A stretch of 64,000 bases of DNA from Agrobacterium larrymoorei. Lineage in GTDB: Bacteria; Pseudomonadota; Alphaproteobacteria; Rhizobiales; Rhizobiaceae. The notes under the pieces were generated by a model. The model did not search any database and was not told the DNA's origin. It was given only the letters and a program-made list of their open reading frames with translations. The stretch's first letter is position 1; each line of letters opens with the position of its first letter. Where the stretch lies: the NCBI RefSeq assembly GCF_030819275.1, contig NZ_JAUTBL010000002.1, positions 1,986,501 to 2,050,500 of the forward strand, written 5' to 3'. Positions 39,897 to 50,372 of the stretch are shown piece after piece. The position numbers were made by a program, and so were the translations under genes.

Positions 39897-40424
39897 GTGG
39901 TTGAACTCAGACCGGCGAAGCTGAGCGATGCCGAGGCCATCGCACATGTTCATGTTCACGTCTGGCGTGAGACGATGCGGGAACTGGCCTCCCCGTCCGT
40001 TTTTGCAGCCTTGGATGAGGAACATCGCCTTCGCTACTGGACAAAGAAATTGTCTGAGGCTGAGCCGCACCAACTGGTTCTGGTGGCGGAGATCGGGCGA
40101 GAGATCGTCGGAATCGGCGCGGTCGGCCAACCGTCAGATCTGATTTTTGGATCCCGTGCAGAGATCAAGAACCTCTACGTCCTAGCCAGCGTCCAAAGGC
40201 AAGGGATCGGCAAACGACTTCTTGGAGGCCTGGCAACCCATGCCAAAGCCATGGGCTACCGCTCCGCAGGCCTCAGCGTCGTCAAGGGCAACGAGCCCGC
40301 TTGCAGATTCTATGAAGCGCTCCATGCATGCAAGATCGGTGAGTTTCGCGATCCGGGGCCAATCTGGCGGTCCGACAACATCGTCTACGCCTGGGACGAT
40401 CTCGACCAACTCATCACACAATAA
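39897..40424 (+). CDS. GNAT family N-acetyltransferase
   Basis: Protein of 175 residues of the acetyl-CoA-dependent GNAT superfamily. The acetyl-CoA motif A is LYVLASVQRQGIGKRLLGGL (about residues 90-109), with motif B around GLSVVKGNEPACRFYEAL. The start is GTG 39897, 9 nt after the antiporter stop, so the two form an operon. The substrate is unknown. A hairpin shared with the convergent aspartate aminotransferase gene follows. Confidence 0.9.
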   Translation: MVELRPAKLSDAEAIAHVHVHVWRETMRELASPSVFAALDEEHRLRYWTKKLSEAEPHQLVLVAEIGREIVGIGAVGQPSDLIFGSRAEIKNLYVLASVQRQGIGKRLLGGLATHAKAMGYRSAGLSVVKGNEPACRFYEALHACKIGEFRDPGPIWRSDNIVYAWDDLDQLITQ

Positions 40425-40446
40425 AAAACCCGGCATCGCTGCCGGG
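40420..40446 (-). terminator. Terminator of aspartate aminotransferase gene
   Basis: CCCGGCA (40429-40435), loop TCGC, TGCCGGG (40440-40446). Read on the minus strand the stem is followed by TTTTTTATT, so it ends the aatA transcript; it may also stop the convergent gene. Confidence 0.85.
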
Positions 40447-40472
40447 CTTCCTCTGGTCGATGCCACCAAGCT

Positions 40473-42073
<1,601 letters not shown>

Positions 42074-42385
42074 ATGCTTATCAATCACCGGAATTCGGCG
42101 GATCGGCTGAAGGTACAGAGAATGCTGTTTTCTCTGTGGATGGCGCTTGCGGCCATCATGGTTATTCTCACCATGGCAGCGGGCCTTGCGACCTCCTCTC
42201 ACGCTTCAGACGCGGTCGATCCCATGACAACCTCAGCCATAGCCACCGCGCCGATTTCGAAAGCATCGGATCGCATCTTCGTCACCGGTCTTGTGGCACT
42301 CGGCTTCGGCACGTTGGGCGTCGGAGGCGTGCTCCTGACGCTCAGCAGCATTCGCGAAAGCCGTCTGCGCCGCAACCGTGAATGA
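42074..42385 (+). CDS. Small two-helix membrane protein of unknown function
   Basis: Protein of 103 residues, not recognised. There are two hydrophobic segments: LFSLWMALAAIMVILTMAAG (about residues 18-37) and a second near VTGLVALGFGTLGVGGVLLT (residues about 69-88), joined by a Ser/Thr/Ala-rich linker that is probably periplasmic. The C-terminus is basic (RESRLRRNRE). GAGGA lies 10 nt before the ATG. Upstream is a CtrA-type site, so it may be cell-cycle controlled. Codon use is normal for the region. Confidence 0.65.
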   Translation: MLINHRNSADRLKVQRMLFSLWMALAAIMVILTMAAGLATSSHASDAVDPMTTSAIATAPISKASDRIFVTGLVALGFGTLGVGGVLLTLSSIRESRLRRNRE

Positions 42386-42626
42386 CTGGCCTGCCCGTGC
42401 CTTGCCGAGCCATCCCCTTGCTGATAGAGCACCGGTGAAATGGCTGTCTGGGGCGCTTGCTCCCAGACGAGGGTTACCTCCGCCATCTTCAGGGTCAAGA
42501 TCTGCTGCTTCACGCAACGCCGCTTCATCTCCCGACAGCCTTTGGCCGTCGGCTTCCAAGCGGAATGGATCGCCTTTTCGACAAGACAATGAAGCAACAC
42601 GTACATTGCTTCCTTAGTGGTGAAGA

Positions 42627-43529
42627 ATGACGCGCATTCAGGCAAACCTCGTACTGCTTCTTGCTGCCGCGATCTGGGGCGGCGGTTTCGTCGCGCAGTC
42701 CACGGCCATGGCATCCATTGGTCCGTTCTGGTTCGTAGGCTTGCGCTTTGCCATTGCAGCCCTTGCGGTCCTACCATTCGCGCTCATGGAAACCCGCCGA
42801 ATGGGTTCGAAGCCGAGCAAGGCGGAGTACCGCGCCTTCGGTCTTGTCGGCGTGGCCCTCTTTATGGGCGCCACCACCCAGCAGGTGGGATTGCTCACCA
42901 CCTCCGTTACCAATTCCAGTTTTCTGACGGCTCTTTACGTCATCTTCGTACCGGTCATCGCTGTGCTTATCTATCGGCGTTACCCGCATTGGGTTGTGTG
43001 GCCGGGCGCCACGATGATGCTGATCGGCATCTTCCTGCTGTCCGGCGGCGCCTTCAGTAGCCTGACGACTGGCGATTTCCTCAGCATCACCTGTGCCTTC
43101 TTCTGGGCGGTTCAGATCACGCTTGCGGGCCGTACCGTCATGGCCAGCAAGCGGCCGCTTGCCCTTTCATGCGTGCAATTTTCCGTCTGCGCCATTCTCA
43201 GCATGGTCATCGGCGCGGCCTTCGAGCCGATCAATGCCCAGGCAATTGCAGCCTCGATCCGCGAAATCCTCTATGTGGGCATCGTCTCGTCCGGTCTCGC
43301 TTTCGTTCTTCAGGTCATCGGCCAGCGCTACACCACGGCGCCCCAGGCAGCGATCTTTCTGTCCTCTGAAGCCCTGTTTGGCGCACTTTTTGCGTCACTC
43401 TTTCTTGGAGAGATCATTCCGGCGGCCGGTTACATTGGCTGCGCCATCATTTTTTCCGCCATTCTGCTGGTCGAATTGGTGCCGGAGCTTACGAAAAGAC
43501 GCCACCAAAAACTTAGCGAAGCAGGCTAA
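42627..43529 (+). CDS. DMT superfamily (EamA) transporter
   Basis: Inner-membrane protein of 300 residues with about ten hydrophobic helices in two EamA repeats: LLLAAAIWGGGFVAQSTAM begins the first, and FLSITCAFFWAVQITLAG the second. The end is charged (KRRHQKL). Family members export amino acids, sugars or drugs; no substrate can be given. The start ATG 42627 follows a 241-nt gap without recognised elements. A hairpin terminator lies at 43588. Confidence 0.9.
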   Translation: MTRIQANLVLLLAAAIWGGGFVAQSTAMASIGPFWFVGLRFAIAALAVLPFALMETRRMGSKPSKAEYRAFGLVGVALFMGATTQQVGLLTTSVTNSSFLTALYVIFVPVIAVLIYRRYPHWVVWPGATMMLIGIFLLSGGAFSSLTTGDFLSITCAFFWAVQITLAGRTVMASKRPLALSCVQFSVCAILSMVIGAAFEPINAQAIAASIREILYVGIVSSGLAFVLQVIGQRYTTAPQAAIFLSSEALFGALFASLFLGEIIPAAGYIGCAIIFSAILLVELVPELTKRRHQKLSEAG

Positions 43530-43959
43530 ATACGCGCCGTCTATTGATGAAGTCTTCATCACTCTGCGCGAAAATTGCCGAAAATACCCATCGCCAACGA
43601 TGGTTTTGTTTTATCAGCGATGCCCGTACGGGAAAAAATTCCGCTCCACGCGTTATACGCGCTAAACGCCACCGATTGATCGCGGTTGGCGCCTAAAAAC
43701 TTTTGCTTGCCAATTTTAAATAAACACATCACTCTATCGCCGTTCGGGCAATTTGCGAGCGTGGGAAGACCTAGGAATAGATGCATCGGAGACAATACTT
43801 CGAGCGGTGGGAACAACAAAACGTTGATCAGAACGTCAAGTCTTCCACAGCGAAGGTTCAATCTCTCAAACATCAAGAACTGCCTGCCGTACGCCCTAGC
43901 GGGCAAAACTGTAATGCTGCCTGGAGCTGAACACAGGCAGAGCGAAAAGGACCTGATGC
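43530..43959. other. 430-bp region: end of DMT gene and long cspA leader
   Basis: Contains a perfect palindrome TGATGAAG-T-CTTCATCA at 43545-43561, a terminator at 43588-43612, and then about 340 nt before cspA. The AGGACCTGATGC before the cspA start provides its ribosome site. No other gene was seen; the frames here look non-coding. Confidence 0.6.
43588..43612 (+). terminator. Terminator of the DMT transporter gene
   Basis: CCATCG (43588-43593), loop CCAA, CGATGG (43598-43603), then TTTTGTTTTA. A textbook intrinsic terminator 58 nt after the stop codon. Confidence 0.85.
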
Positions 43960-44175
43960 ATGGCCGAGACTGGCACCGTTAAATTCTTCAATACCGACAA
44001 AGGCTTCGGCTTCATCAAGCCAGACAATGGTGGCGCTGATATCTTTGTTCACATCTCTGCCGTACAGGCTTCCGGCCTGTCCGGTCTTTCGGAAAACCAG
44101 AAAGTGAGCTTCGACACGGAACCGGATCGTCGCGGCAAGGGCCCCAAGGCAGTCAATCTTCAGATTGCTGGCTGA
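43960..44175 (+). CDS. cspA: Cold-shock protein, CspA family
   Basis: Single cold-shock domain of 71 residues that binds single-stranded RNA and DNA. The RNP1-like motif is KGFGFIKPD (residues about 14-22) and RNP2 is DIFVHISAV (about 29-37); the C-terminus GPKAVNLQIAG is usual. The length is standard for alphaproteobacterial CspA proteins. The leader upstream is long, which often serves thermal or translational control in this family. It ends with a strong terminator. Confidence 0.95.
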   Translation: MAETGTVKFFNTDKGFGFIKPDNGGADIFVHISAVQASGLSGLSENQKVSFDTEPDRRGKGPKAVNLQIAG

Positions 44176-44203
44176 GCCATAACGACTTCTCTTCTAGTTG
44201 AAG

Positions 44204-44228
44204 CCCGGCAGGAATGCCGGGTTTTTTT
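44204..44228 (+). terminator. Terminator of cspA
   Basis: CCCGGCA (44204-44210), loop GGAA, TGCCGGG (44215-44221), then seven Ts (44222-44228). Confidence 0.9.
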
Positions 44229-44267
44229 ATGGCTTTGATTGCGGGAGACGAAGCCGCCCTAATCTCT

Positions 44268-44966
44268 TCAGTTGGCGCTCTTCTCGGTCCCGCTGGCAGC
44301 ATTCGGTGCTGCACCAATTGGGCCGAGATTTTGCAGATAGGGGTTAGAGCGCCGCTCTTCACCGAACCGCCCGCCAGGGCCGTGTCCGCAGATGAAGCCC
44401 ACATCGTCCCCAAGCGGCAGCACCTTATCACGGATGGAAGCGAGCAACTGCTCGTGGTTTCCGCCAGGCAGATCCGTGCGACCGACGGAACCGTTGAACA
44501 GCACGTCGCCGACATGCGCAAAAGCCTGCGCGCGATTGTAATAAATGACATGACCCGGCGCATGACCTGGGCAATGATAGACCTCGAAACTGTGATCGCC
44601 GAAGGACACCACATCCCCATCTGTGAGCCAGCGATCCGGCAGCACGTTGTGCAGACCGGTGATGCCGTATTTCTGCGCCTGGGTTTCAATGCGCTCGAGC
44701 AGCGGACGATCGTCCTCATGCGGGCCGATGATCGCGAGGGCCAAACGATCCTTCAATTCCTTCGCCCCACCCGCGTGATCCAGATGGCCGTGGGTCAGCC
44801 AGATCTCCTTCAGCGTGATGCCATTCTCGGTAACGGTCTGAACGATAACATCGACATCCCCACCCGGATCGACAATCACGCCTTCCTTCGTGTCTTCATC
44901 GAAAAGAATGGTGCAGTTCTGCTCGAATGGCGTGACCGGAATGATCCCTGCCTGCAACTTTCCCAT
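44268..44966 (-). CDS. MBL-fold hydrolase, glyoxalase II-like (YcbL type)
   Basis: Metallo-beta-lactamase-fold enzyme of 232 residues. The metal motif THGHLDHAGG (about residues 58-67), HCPGHAPGHVIYY and the C-terminal CGHGPGG supply the expected His and Asp ligands. The size is that of the short glyoxalase II-like YcbL group. The start ATG 44966 has AGGAG at 8 nt; the frame open to 45044 is not needed. It is convergent with cspA, whose terminator is between them. The thioester substrate is unproved. Confidence 0.92.
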   Translation of the reverse strand: MGKLQAGIIPVTPFEQNCTILFDEDTKEGVIVDPGGDVDVIVQTVTENGITLKEIWLTHGHLDHAGGAKELKDRLALAIIGPHEDDRPLLERIETQAQKYGITGLHNVLPDRWLTDGDVVSFGDHSFEVYHCPGHAPGHVIYYNRAQAFAHVGDVLFNGSVGRTDLPGGNHEQLLASIRDKVLPLGDDVGFICGHGPGGRFGEERRSNPYLQNLGPIGAAPNAASGTEKSAN

Positions 44967-45198
44967 GATGAGCTCCTGCTTTAAAAACCTGTCCTCCCTA
45001 TAGACTCGCATGCGCGACAACACAATGAAATGTGAAAAAAGCAAAGCTTCGAAAGCATTGTCGGTAATGTTAAAGAATACGGAAAATCAGTATCTTGCCG
45101 AAGTTTACCTAGCGTCTTTTCAAACATAGTGTTCACGATTCCGGGAACGGAAAAGCAAAAGCTGCGTTCTTGCCCCAGTCTTCAAAGGAGTGAGACAT

Positions 45199-45801
45199 AT
45201 GAATAAGAAGCTGAAACTGATGATTGCTGGCGGCGCTTTCGCTTTGGTCGCCGGATATGCAAATGCGGCTATGGTTGCGACCACGGCATCTGACATTTCG
45301 GTACGTTCCGGCCCGGGCGAGGATTACCCGGAAGTGGGTCTTGCAACGCGTGGAAGCAATGCGGTTCTTGACGGATGCCTGGAAGGCAGCGCCTGGTGCC
45401 GTATTGAAGTTAACGGTGTTCGCGGTTGGGCCAACGCCGATTATCTGAACGTCATGTATGAAGGTTCGCCGGTCATTCTGCGCGAGCGTCGCGCCGACAT
45501 CGAAGTTCCAGTCGTCACCTACGAGAAGACGGCCAGCATTCAGCAGGAAGAGCCGAACTCTGGCGACCCGAACCTTGGTCGGGTTGGTGAGGTAGACCCG
45601 CCGGAGCAGGTCATCACCTACATCGATCAGCATCCCGGCAAGATCGTGCGCGTCGAGGGCGATGTCGCCATCGGCACCACCGTTCCTGCCAGCGCGGAAC
45701 TCGTGACCATTCCTGACTACGAGTACAGCTATGTCCGCGTCAACGATCGCCGCGTTCTGGTCGAACCAAGCACGCGCCGCGTTGTGTATGTGTACGAGTA
45801 A
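45199..45801 (+). CDS. Exported SH3b-domain protein with DUF1236-like end
   Basis: Protein of 200 residues with a signal peptide (KLKLMIAGGAFALVAGYANA, cleavage near residue 24). A bacterial SH3 domain follows (ISVRSGPGEDYPEVG to GVRGWANADYL, about residues 33-86), with one Cys pair (GCLEGSAWC). The C-terminal 70 residues hold a DUF1236-like motif ending RRVLVEPSTRRVVYVYE. Such proteins bind the cell wall in rhizobial periplasm. The start ATG 45199 has AAGGAGTGAG upstream. A strong terminator follows. Confidence 0.88.
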   Translation: MNKKLKLMIAGGAFALVAGYANAAMVATTASDISVRSGPGEDYPEVGLATRGSNAVLDGCLEGSAWCRIEVNGVRGWANADYLNVMYEGSPVILRERRADIEVPVVTYEKTASIQQEEPNSGDPNLGRVGEVDPPEQVITYIDQHPGKIVRVEGDVAIGTTVPASAELVTIPDYEYSYVRVNDRRVLVEPSTRRVVYVYE

Positions 45802-45835
45802 AGTCGCGTAGAGTACAAGCGTTTATGAGTAGCGA

Positions 45836-45869
45836 AGAGCGCGGCCAGTCCGCGCTCTTTTGCTTGTTT
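45836..45869 (+). terminator. Terminator of the SH3b-domain gene
   Basis: AGAGCGCGG (45836-45844), loop CCAGT, CCGCGCTCT (45850-45858), then TTTGCTTGTTT. Confidence 0.85.
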
Positions 45870-46015
45870 GCTGTTGGCCGCTTTGGCATTGATGTTCAAC
45901 CTGCGGCATATTATCGAACGCAACAGAAAATGATCGGGAGACATCCCTCTTGGACACCATTTGGGCCAATCTCGTGATAATGATGGTCCACATTCGGTAA
46001 TGTGAAGGAAGAACA

Positions 46016-46513
46016 GTGCCTGCCCAATCGTTGAAAAAGGCTGCCGTCAAACAGGCTCCGGCCCTGCCCCATGTCGATGATGCAAAGATCGACTTCGACA
46101 CGATTGAGGCCTTCTTCTTCGCCTATCGGGACTTCGTTTCCGATCCGGACGCCATTCTGGAGAAGCTCGGCTATGGTCGCGCCCACCACCGTGTGGTCTA
46201 TTTTGTCTGCCGCAACCCCGGCATGACGGTCGCGGATCTTCTCGACACGCTACAGATTACCAAGCAGAGCCTTGCACGCGTGCTCAAACAACTCATCGAT
46301 GATGGCTATATCCGCCAGATGGCAGGCCCCGAAGACCGCCGCCAGCGCAGGCTTTACCCCACACTGACCGGCCGCGAACTGGCCCTCGCCTTGAGCGATC
46401 CGCAATCGCGCCGCATTGCCCGCGCTCTGGATGGCATGTCGACGGAGGCCAGGACCTGCGTTCTTCAATTTCTCGCCAGAATGCGCGACGCCGAACCGAC
46501 GGGAGCGGAATGA
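46016..46513 (+). CDS. petP: MarR-family regulator, PetP-like
   Basis: Winged-helix protein of 165 residues. The DNA-binding part is VADLLDTLQITKQSLARVLK, followed by the wing (GPEDRRQRRLYPT). It starts at GTG 46016 with AAGGAAG upstream. The stop overlaps the start of the response-regulator gene as ATGA, as in the petP-petR pair of Rhodobacter, where a MarR-type protein accompanies the OmpR-type regulator PetR. The symbol is by that resemblance. Confidence 0.82.
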   Translation: MPAQSLKKAAVKQAPALPHVDDAKIDFDTIEAFFFAYRDFVSDPDAILEKLGYGRAHHRVVYFVCRNPGMTVADLLDTLQITKQSLARVLKQLIDDGYIRQMAGPEDRRQRRLYPTLTGRELALALSDPQSRRIARALDGMSTEARTCVLQFLARMRDAEPTGAE

Positions 46514-47226
46514 CGATGGCCGTAGCCACACCAAAACAGCCGGCGGATGATGACGCCCCCCATCTTCTCATCGTCGATGACGACGCGCGTATCCGCGATC
46601 TTCTGCAGCGCTTCCTCAGCGACAAGGGATACCGTATCACCGCTGCGGCGGACGCCGCCGAAGCACGCCGAAAGATGCAGGGCATCCAGTTCGATCTCCT
46701 GATCCTAGACGTGATGATGCCGGGCGAAAACGGCCTGTCGCTGACAAAGTCCCTTAACGAAAACAAGACTGTACCGGTTATTCTCCTCACGGCACGCTCG
46801 GAAGCGGATTCGAGGATTGCCGGTCTCGAGGCTGGCGCCGACGACTATCTCGCCAAACCCTTCGACCCGCGTGAACTCGTGCTGCGCATCAACAATATTC
46901 TCAGACGCAACACCTCGCCGGATACGCCGAAAATCGACCAGATCATTTTCGGGCCGTTCAACTTCTCCCTTCACAAGAAGGAGCTTCGACGCGGCGCGGA
47001 GATCATCCGGCTGACCGACCGCGAGTTGGACATCATGATGCTCTTTGCGCTGCGCGCCGGCGACACCATTCCAAGACATGAGTTGGTGGATGCCGATGCG
47101 GATGTCGGAGAGCGGACCATCGACGTGCAGATCAACCGCCTTCGGCGCAAGATCGAAGACGATCCGGCCAACCCGGTCTATTTACAAACGGTGCGTGGCA
47201 TCGGCTACCGTCTCAGCGTGGATTGA
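46510..47226 (+). CDS. petR: OmpR-family response regulator, PetR-like
   Basis: Protein of 238 residues: receiver domain (LLIVDDDARIRDLLQRF at residues about 19-35; the phosphoryl Asp in LLILDVMMPGENG; LLTAR and the Lys in LAKPFDP) and a C-terminal winged helix ending VQINRLRRKIEDDPANPVYL. All active residues are there. The start ATG overlaps the MarR gene by four bases and a histidine kinase follows after 50 nt, forming one signalling unit. The signal is unknown. In Rhodobacter PetR is linked to cytochrome bc1 genes, which are not in this window. Confidence 0.88.
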   Translation: MTMAVATPKQPADDDAPHLLIVDDDARIRDLLQRFLSDKGYRITAAADAAEARRKMQGIQFDLLILDVMMPGENGLSLTKSLNENKTVPVILLTARSEADSRIAGLEAGADDYLAKPFDPRELVLRINNILRRNTSPDTPKIDQIIFGPFNFSLHKKELRRGAEIIRLTDRELDIMMLFALRAGDTIPRHELVDADADVGERTIDVQINRLRRKIEDDPANPVYLQTVRGIGYRLSVD

Positions 47227-47276
47227 ACCACCCCTTTCTGGCACGTCCGGGTAAGAGCCGGATGGACAGGTGATCA

Positions 47277-48656
47277 ATGGCAAGCCTCGACTTCATGAGT
47301 TTCGCCCGCAACAGCGCCCCGGCACGAGGGTGGCGCTTCTTCGTGCGATGGCTGCGGCACTGGTTGCCGACCGGGCTTTATACCCGCTCGCTGCTGATCA
47401 TCATTCTGCCCATGGTTCTATTGCAGGCGGTCGTCGCAGCTGTCTTCATGGAAAGACACTGGCAGTTGGTAACGGAGCGTCTCTCTGCTGCCGTTACGCG
47501 CGATATTGCCGCGATCATCGAACTAATCGAGACGGATCCTGAAAAGGACGACTATCAGCGAGTCATCAATATTGCTCGCGAGAAGCTGGATCTCAGTGTC
47601 TATATCGAGCCGAAGACGGAACTGCCGCCTGCTCGGCCGCAACCGTTCTTTTCCATCCTCGATTCCATCCTGGCCGATCAGATCAAAGCCCAAATCGGCA
47701 GGCCCTTCTGGATCGATACCTATGGCAATGGATCCTTGGTCGAAATCCGTATCCAGTTGAACGATAAGACGCTACGCATCTTCACGCGCCGCAACCAGAC
47801 CTATGCCTCCAACACCCACATCTTCCTCGTCTGGATGGTCGGCGCATCGCTCGTTCTGCTCGGCATCTCGATCCTCTTCCTACGCGGCCAGATTCGTCCG
47901 ATCCTGGCGCTCGCAAAGGCTGCCGAGAGTTTCGGTCGAGGCCAGAAGATTACGGCCTACTCGCCCAAGGGCGCCGACGAAGTACGGCGCGCGGGGCTTG
48001 CCTTCATTCTCATGCGAGAGCGGATCGAGCGACAGATGGAGCAGCGCACCGCGATGCTGAACGGTGTGAGCCACGATCTGCGCACCATTCTCACCCGCTT
48101 CAAGCTTCAGCTCGCACTGGCAGGCGACAACCCCGATCTTGATGGCTTGGACAAGGATGTCGACGACATGCAGTCGATGCTGGAGGCCTATCTCGCCTTT
48201 GCTCGCGATGATGCGGAGGAGGATGTTGGCACACTGGAACTGGAGCCATTGCTGCAGAAACTGCAGAGCGATTTTCAAATGGTTGGCAAGACGATGACCT
48301 TCCAGCTGAACGGCGTCTCACAGCTCACCGCGCGTCCTAACGCCTTTTCGCGCCTCATCGGCAACCTTGCCGCTAACGCGCAGCGCTATGCGCAGACGCT
48401 GTCCATTGAGTTACGGCGCGCACCGCGATCGATTAGCCTCGTCTTCGATGATGATGGTCCGGGCATTCCGCCGGAATCGCGCGAAGATGTTTTCAAGCCC
48501 TTCTTCCGGCTGGATGAGGCACGCAACCTCAATGCCTCCGGCACCGGGCTTGGCCTTTCGATCGTGCGCGATATTGCCCGAAGCCATGGCGGCGACGTCA
48601 TGCTGGATGACAGCCCATTGGGCGGCCTCCGGGTCATCGTAAAAATCCCGGCCTGA
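47277..48656 (+). CDS. Sensor histidine kinase (EnvZ-like)
   Basis: Inner-membrane kinase of 459 residues. Two membrane segments (about residues 39-60 and 180-202) enclose a ~115-residue periplasmic sensor; then HAMP, the H-box GVSHDLRTILTRFKLQLAL (phospho-His about residue 262), an N-box (NLAANAQRYA), G1 (DDGPGIPPE) and G2 (GTGLGLSIV). It is the cognate partner of the response regulator just upstream. The N-terminal ~35 residues are basic and cytoplasmic. The start ATG 47277 has GGACAGG upstream. Confidence 0.93.
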   Translation: MASLDFMSFARNSAPARGWRFFVRWLRHWLPTGLYTRSLLIIILPMVLLQAVVAAVFMERHWQLVTERLSAAVTRDIAAIIELIETDPEKDDYQRVINIAREKLDLSVYIEPKTELPPARPQPFFSILDSILADQIKAQIGRPFWIDTYGNGSLVEIRIQLNDKTLRIFTRRNQTYASNTHIFLVWMVGASLVLLGISILFLRGQIRPILALAKAAESFGRGQKITAYSPKGADEVRRAGLAFILMRERIERQMEQRTAMLNGVSHDLRTILTRFKLQLALAGDNPDLDGLDKDVDDMQSMLEAYLAFARDDAEEDVGTLELEPLLQKLQSDFQMVGKTMTFQLNGVSQLTARPNAFSRLIGNLAANAQRYAQTLSIELRRAPRSISLVFDDDGPGIPPESREDVFKPFFRLDEARNLNASGTGLGLSIVRDIARSHGGDVMLDDSPLGGLRVIVKIPA

Positions 48657-48690
48657 CGGGTCGGGAAACAAGCTCACGTGCTGGCGGTAA

Positions 48691-49032
48691 TCAGCACATC
48701 TTCTCGCCGTTCGGTACATTGCGCTCGACGGCGGCCAGGACAATATCGCCATTGGCATCGGCAAAACCGAGGGTGAGAACTTCCGAACGGAACGGCCCGA
48801 TCTGGCGCGGCGGAAAGTTGACGACGGCAAGCACCTGCCGGCCGATCAGATTGTCCAGCGTATAGTGCACGGTAATCTGCGCCGAGGATTTCTTGATGCC
48901 GATTTCGGGTCCAAAATCGATCTTCAGCCTAAAAGCGGGCTTGCGCGCTTCGGGAAAAGCCTCCGTCTCGATGATAGTGCCGACACGAATATCGACCTTC
49001 TCGAAATCCGCATAGGTGATCTCAGCGCTCAT
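48691..49032 (-). CDS. csaA: tRNA-binding domain protein CsaA
   Basis: Protein of 113 residues with the OB-fold tRNA-binding domain: FEKVDIRVGTIIETEAFPEA at the N-terminus and NFPPRQIGPFRSEVLTLGF mid-protein, as in CsaA. CsaA is a dimer that binds tRNA and has chaperone-like activity in Bacillus. Start ATG 49032; it is 15 nt downstream of proC on the same strand, so it is likely cotranscribed with it. Confidence 0.93.
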   Translation of the reverse strand: MSAEITYADFEKVDIRVGTIIETEAFPEARKPAFRLKIDFGPEIGIKKSSAQITVHYTLDNLIGRQVLAVVNFPPRQIGPFRSEVLTLGFADANGDIVLAAVERNVPNGEKMC

Positions 49033-49047
49033 CTGCCCTATCTCCGA

Positions 49048-49866
49048 TCAGTTCGCCAGTTCTTCTGCCCGTGTCTTTGCCGCGGCAATCGCCTTGTCGA
49101 ACAAGGGCTGCATGCCATCCTCGGCCATCAGCACGGAGAGTGCGGCTGCCGTCGTGCCGCCGGGAGACGTCACATTCTGGCGCAGTTTCGACGCGTCGTC
49201 GGGGGACTGATAAAGAAGTTCACCAGCCCCCGCGACGGTTTCTCGCGCGAGACGCATGGCGAGGTCCGCCTGCAGGCCAGCTTTGCGACCTGCCTCTGCC
49301 ATGCATTCCACGAGATAGAAAACATAAGCGGGGCCACTGCCGGACACGGCAGTGACGGCATCGATATCACCTTCAGTCGCAACCCATTCTACCGGACCGC
49401 TGACTTTCAGAAGCTCTTCCACCAGCTGACGCTGGCTGGCCGAAACGCGCTCATTGGCATAAGCACCGGTCACGCCGCGCCCCACCATGGCGGGTGTGTT
49501 GGGCATGGCACGCACGGTCGCCGCCTCACCGAGATGGCTCTCGATAGACGACAGCGTCTTGCCCGCAGCAATCGAAACGATGACTGTCTCTTCCACGACA
49601 AGACCTTTCAGACCTGGCAGCACGGCATCCATCAATTGCGGTTTGACCGCCAAAAACAGAATGCTGGCCGTTACGCCATCCGGTGCGCTCTCGCAGTGGC
49701 GTGCACCCGCCTCCCCCAGTGTCGAGATCATGGCATCGGAAGGGCGTGGATCGATGACGATCACCGACGAACCGGAAACGCCCTTCTTCAGCCAGCCGGA
49801 AAGCATGGCGCCGCCCATATTGCCGGCACCAACGAGTACGATAGGGTTAGAACCAAGCGAAAGCAT
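49048..49866 (-). CDS. proC: Pyrroline-5-carboxylate reductase
   Basis: Last enzyme of proline synthesis; reduces pyrroline-5-carboxylate with NAD(P)H. The protein of 272 residues has the Rossmann loop IVLVGAGNMGGAMLSGWL at the start, AVKPQ, RAMPNTPAMVG and the family signature near residues 225-250 (LRQNVTSPGGTTAAAL). The length is normal. The next upstream gene (YbjN protein) ends 5 nt before its start, so the minus-strand run ybjN-proC-csaA looks like an operon. Confidence 0.96.
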   Translation of the reverse strand: MLSLGSNPIVLVGAGNMGGAMLSGWLKKGVSGSSVIVIDPRPSDAMISTLGEAGARHCESAPDGVTASILFLAVKPQLMDAVLPGLKGLVVEETVIVSIAAGKTLSSIESHLGEAATVRAMPNTPAMVGRGVTGAYANERVSASQRQLVEELLKVSGPVEWVATEGDIDAVTAVSGSGPAYVFYLVECMAEAGRKAGLQADLAMRLARETVAGAGELLYQSPDDASKLRQNVTSPGGTTAAALSVLMAEDGMQPLFDKAIAAAKTRAEELAN

Positions 49867-49871
49867 GCGTA

Positions 49872-50372
49872 TCAGGCCTCGCCCACGGTTTCGAAGAGAG
49901 CCGCTTCCATCGCGGCCTTGGCTTCCATCCCGGACCAGACGACGAACTGGAAGGCCTGGAAATATTGCTCACAGGCTTCCAACGCGCTGGAAAGCAGAAC
50001 TTCGACCTGCTGGTTCGTCGGCTCGGCACCGCCAGCCAGAAGCAGTGACTGACGGAAGATGATGACATCCTCCTGACGCCAAAGGTCGAAATGCCCCATC
50101 AGCGTCTGGCCGTTGACATGCGAGAGCAGCCGGATCACTTCATTGACGCGATGATCGGGCACGCGGATATCGAAGGCGCAGGCCAGATGCAGCGCTTCGA
50201 ACTGCTCCATCCAGGAAAACGAGACGTGATAATCGGCCCAACGGCCTCCCACCGTCATGGCAATTTCGTCCTCACCCGAGCGCTCGAAAGACCAATCGTT
50301 GGCAGCCGCTACGAACTCGATCATATCGACCGGGTTGGAGAGACGTTCAACTTCGAATTCTATTAGGCTCAT
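49872..50372 (-). CDS. YbjN domain protein
   Basis: Soluble protein of 166 residues, YbjN family, with the type III secretion chaperone-like fold. The conserved core includes WADYHVSFSWMEQFEALHLA and a dense acidic helix near the end (SSALEACEQYFQAFQFVV). The ATG 50372 fits the family N-terminus (MSLIEFEVERL); the frame open to 50435 has none. It precedes proC by 5 nt. The function in rhizobia is unknown. Confidence 0.9.
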   Translation of the reverse strand: MSLIEFEVERLSNPVDMIEFVAAANDWSFERSGEDEIAMTVGGRWADYHVSFSWMEQFEALHLACAFDIRVPDHRVNEVIRLLSHVNGQTLMGHFDLWRQEDVIIFRQSLLLAGGAEPTNQQVEVLLSSALEACEQYFQAFQFVVWSGMEAKAAMEAALFETVGEA

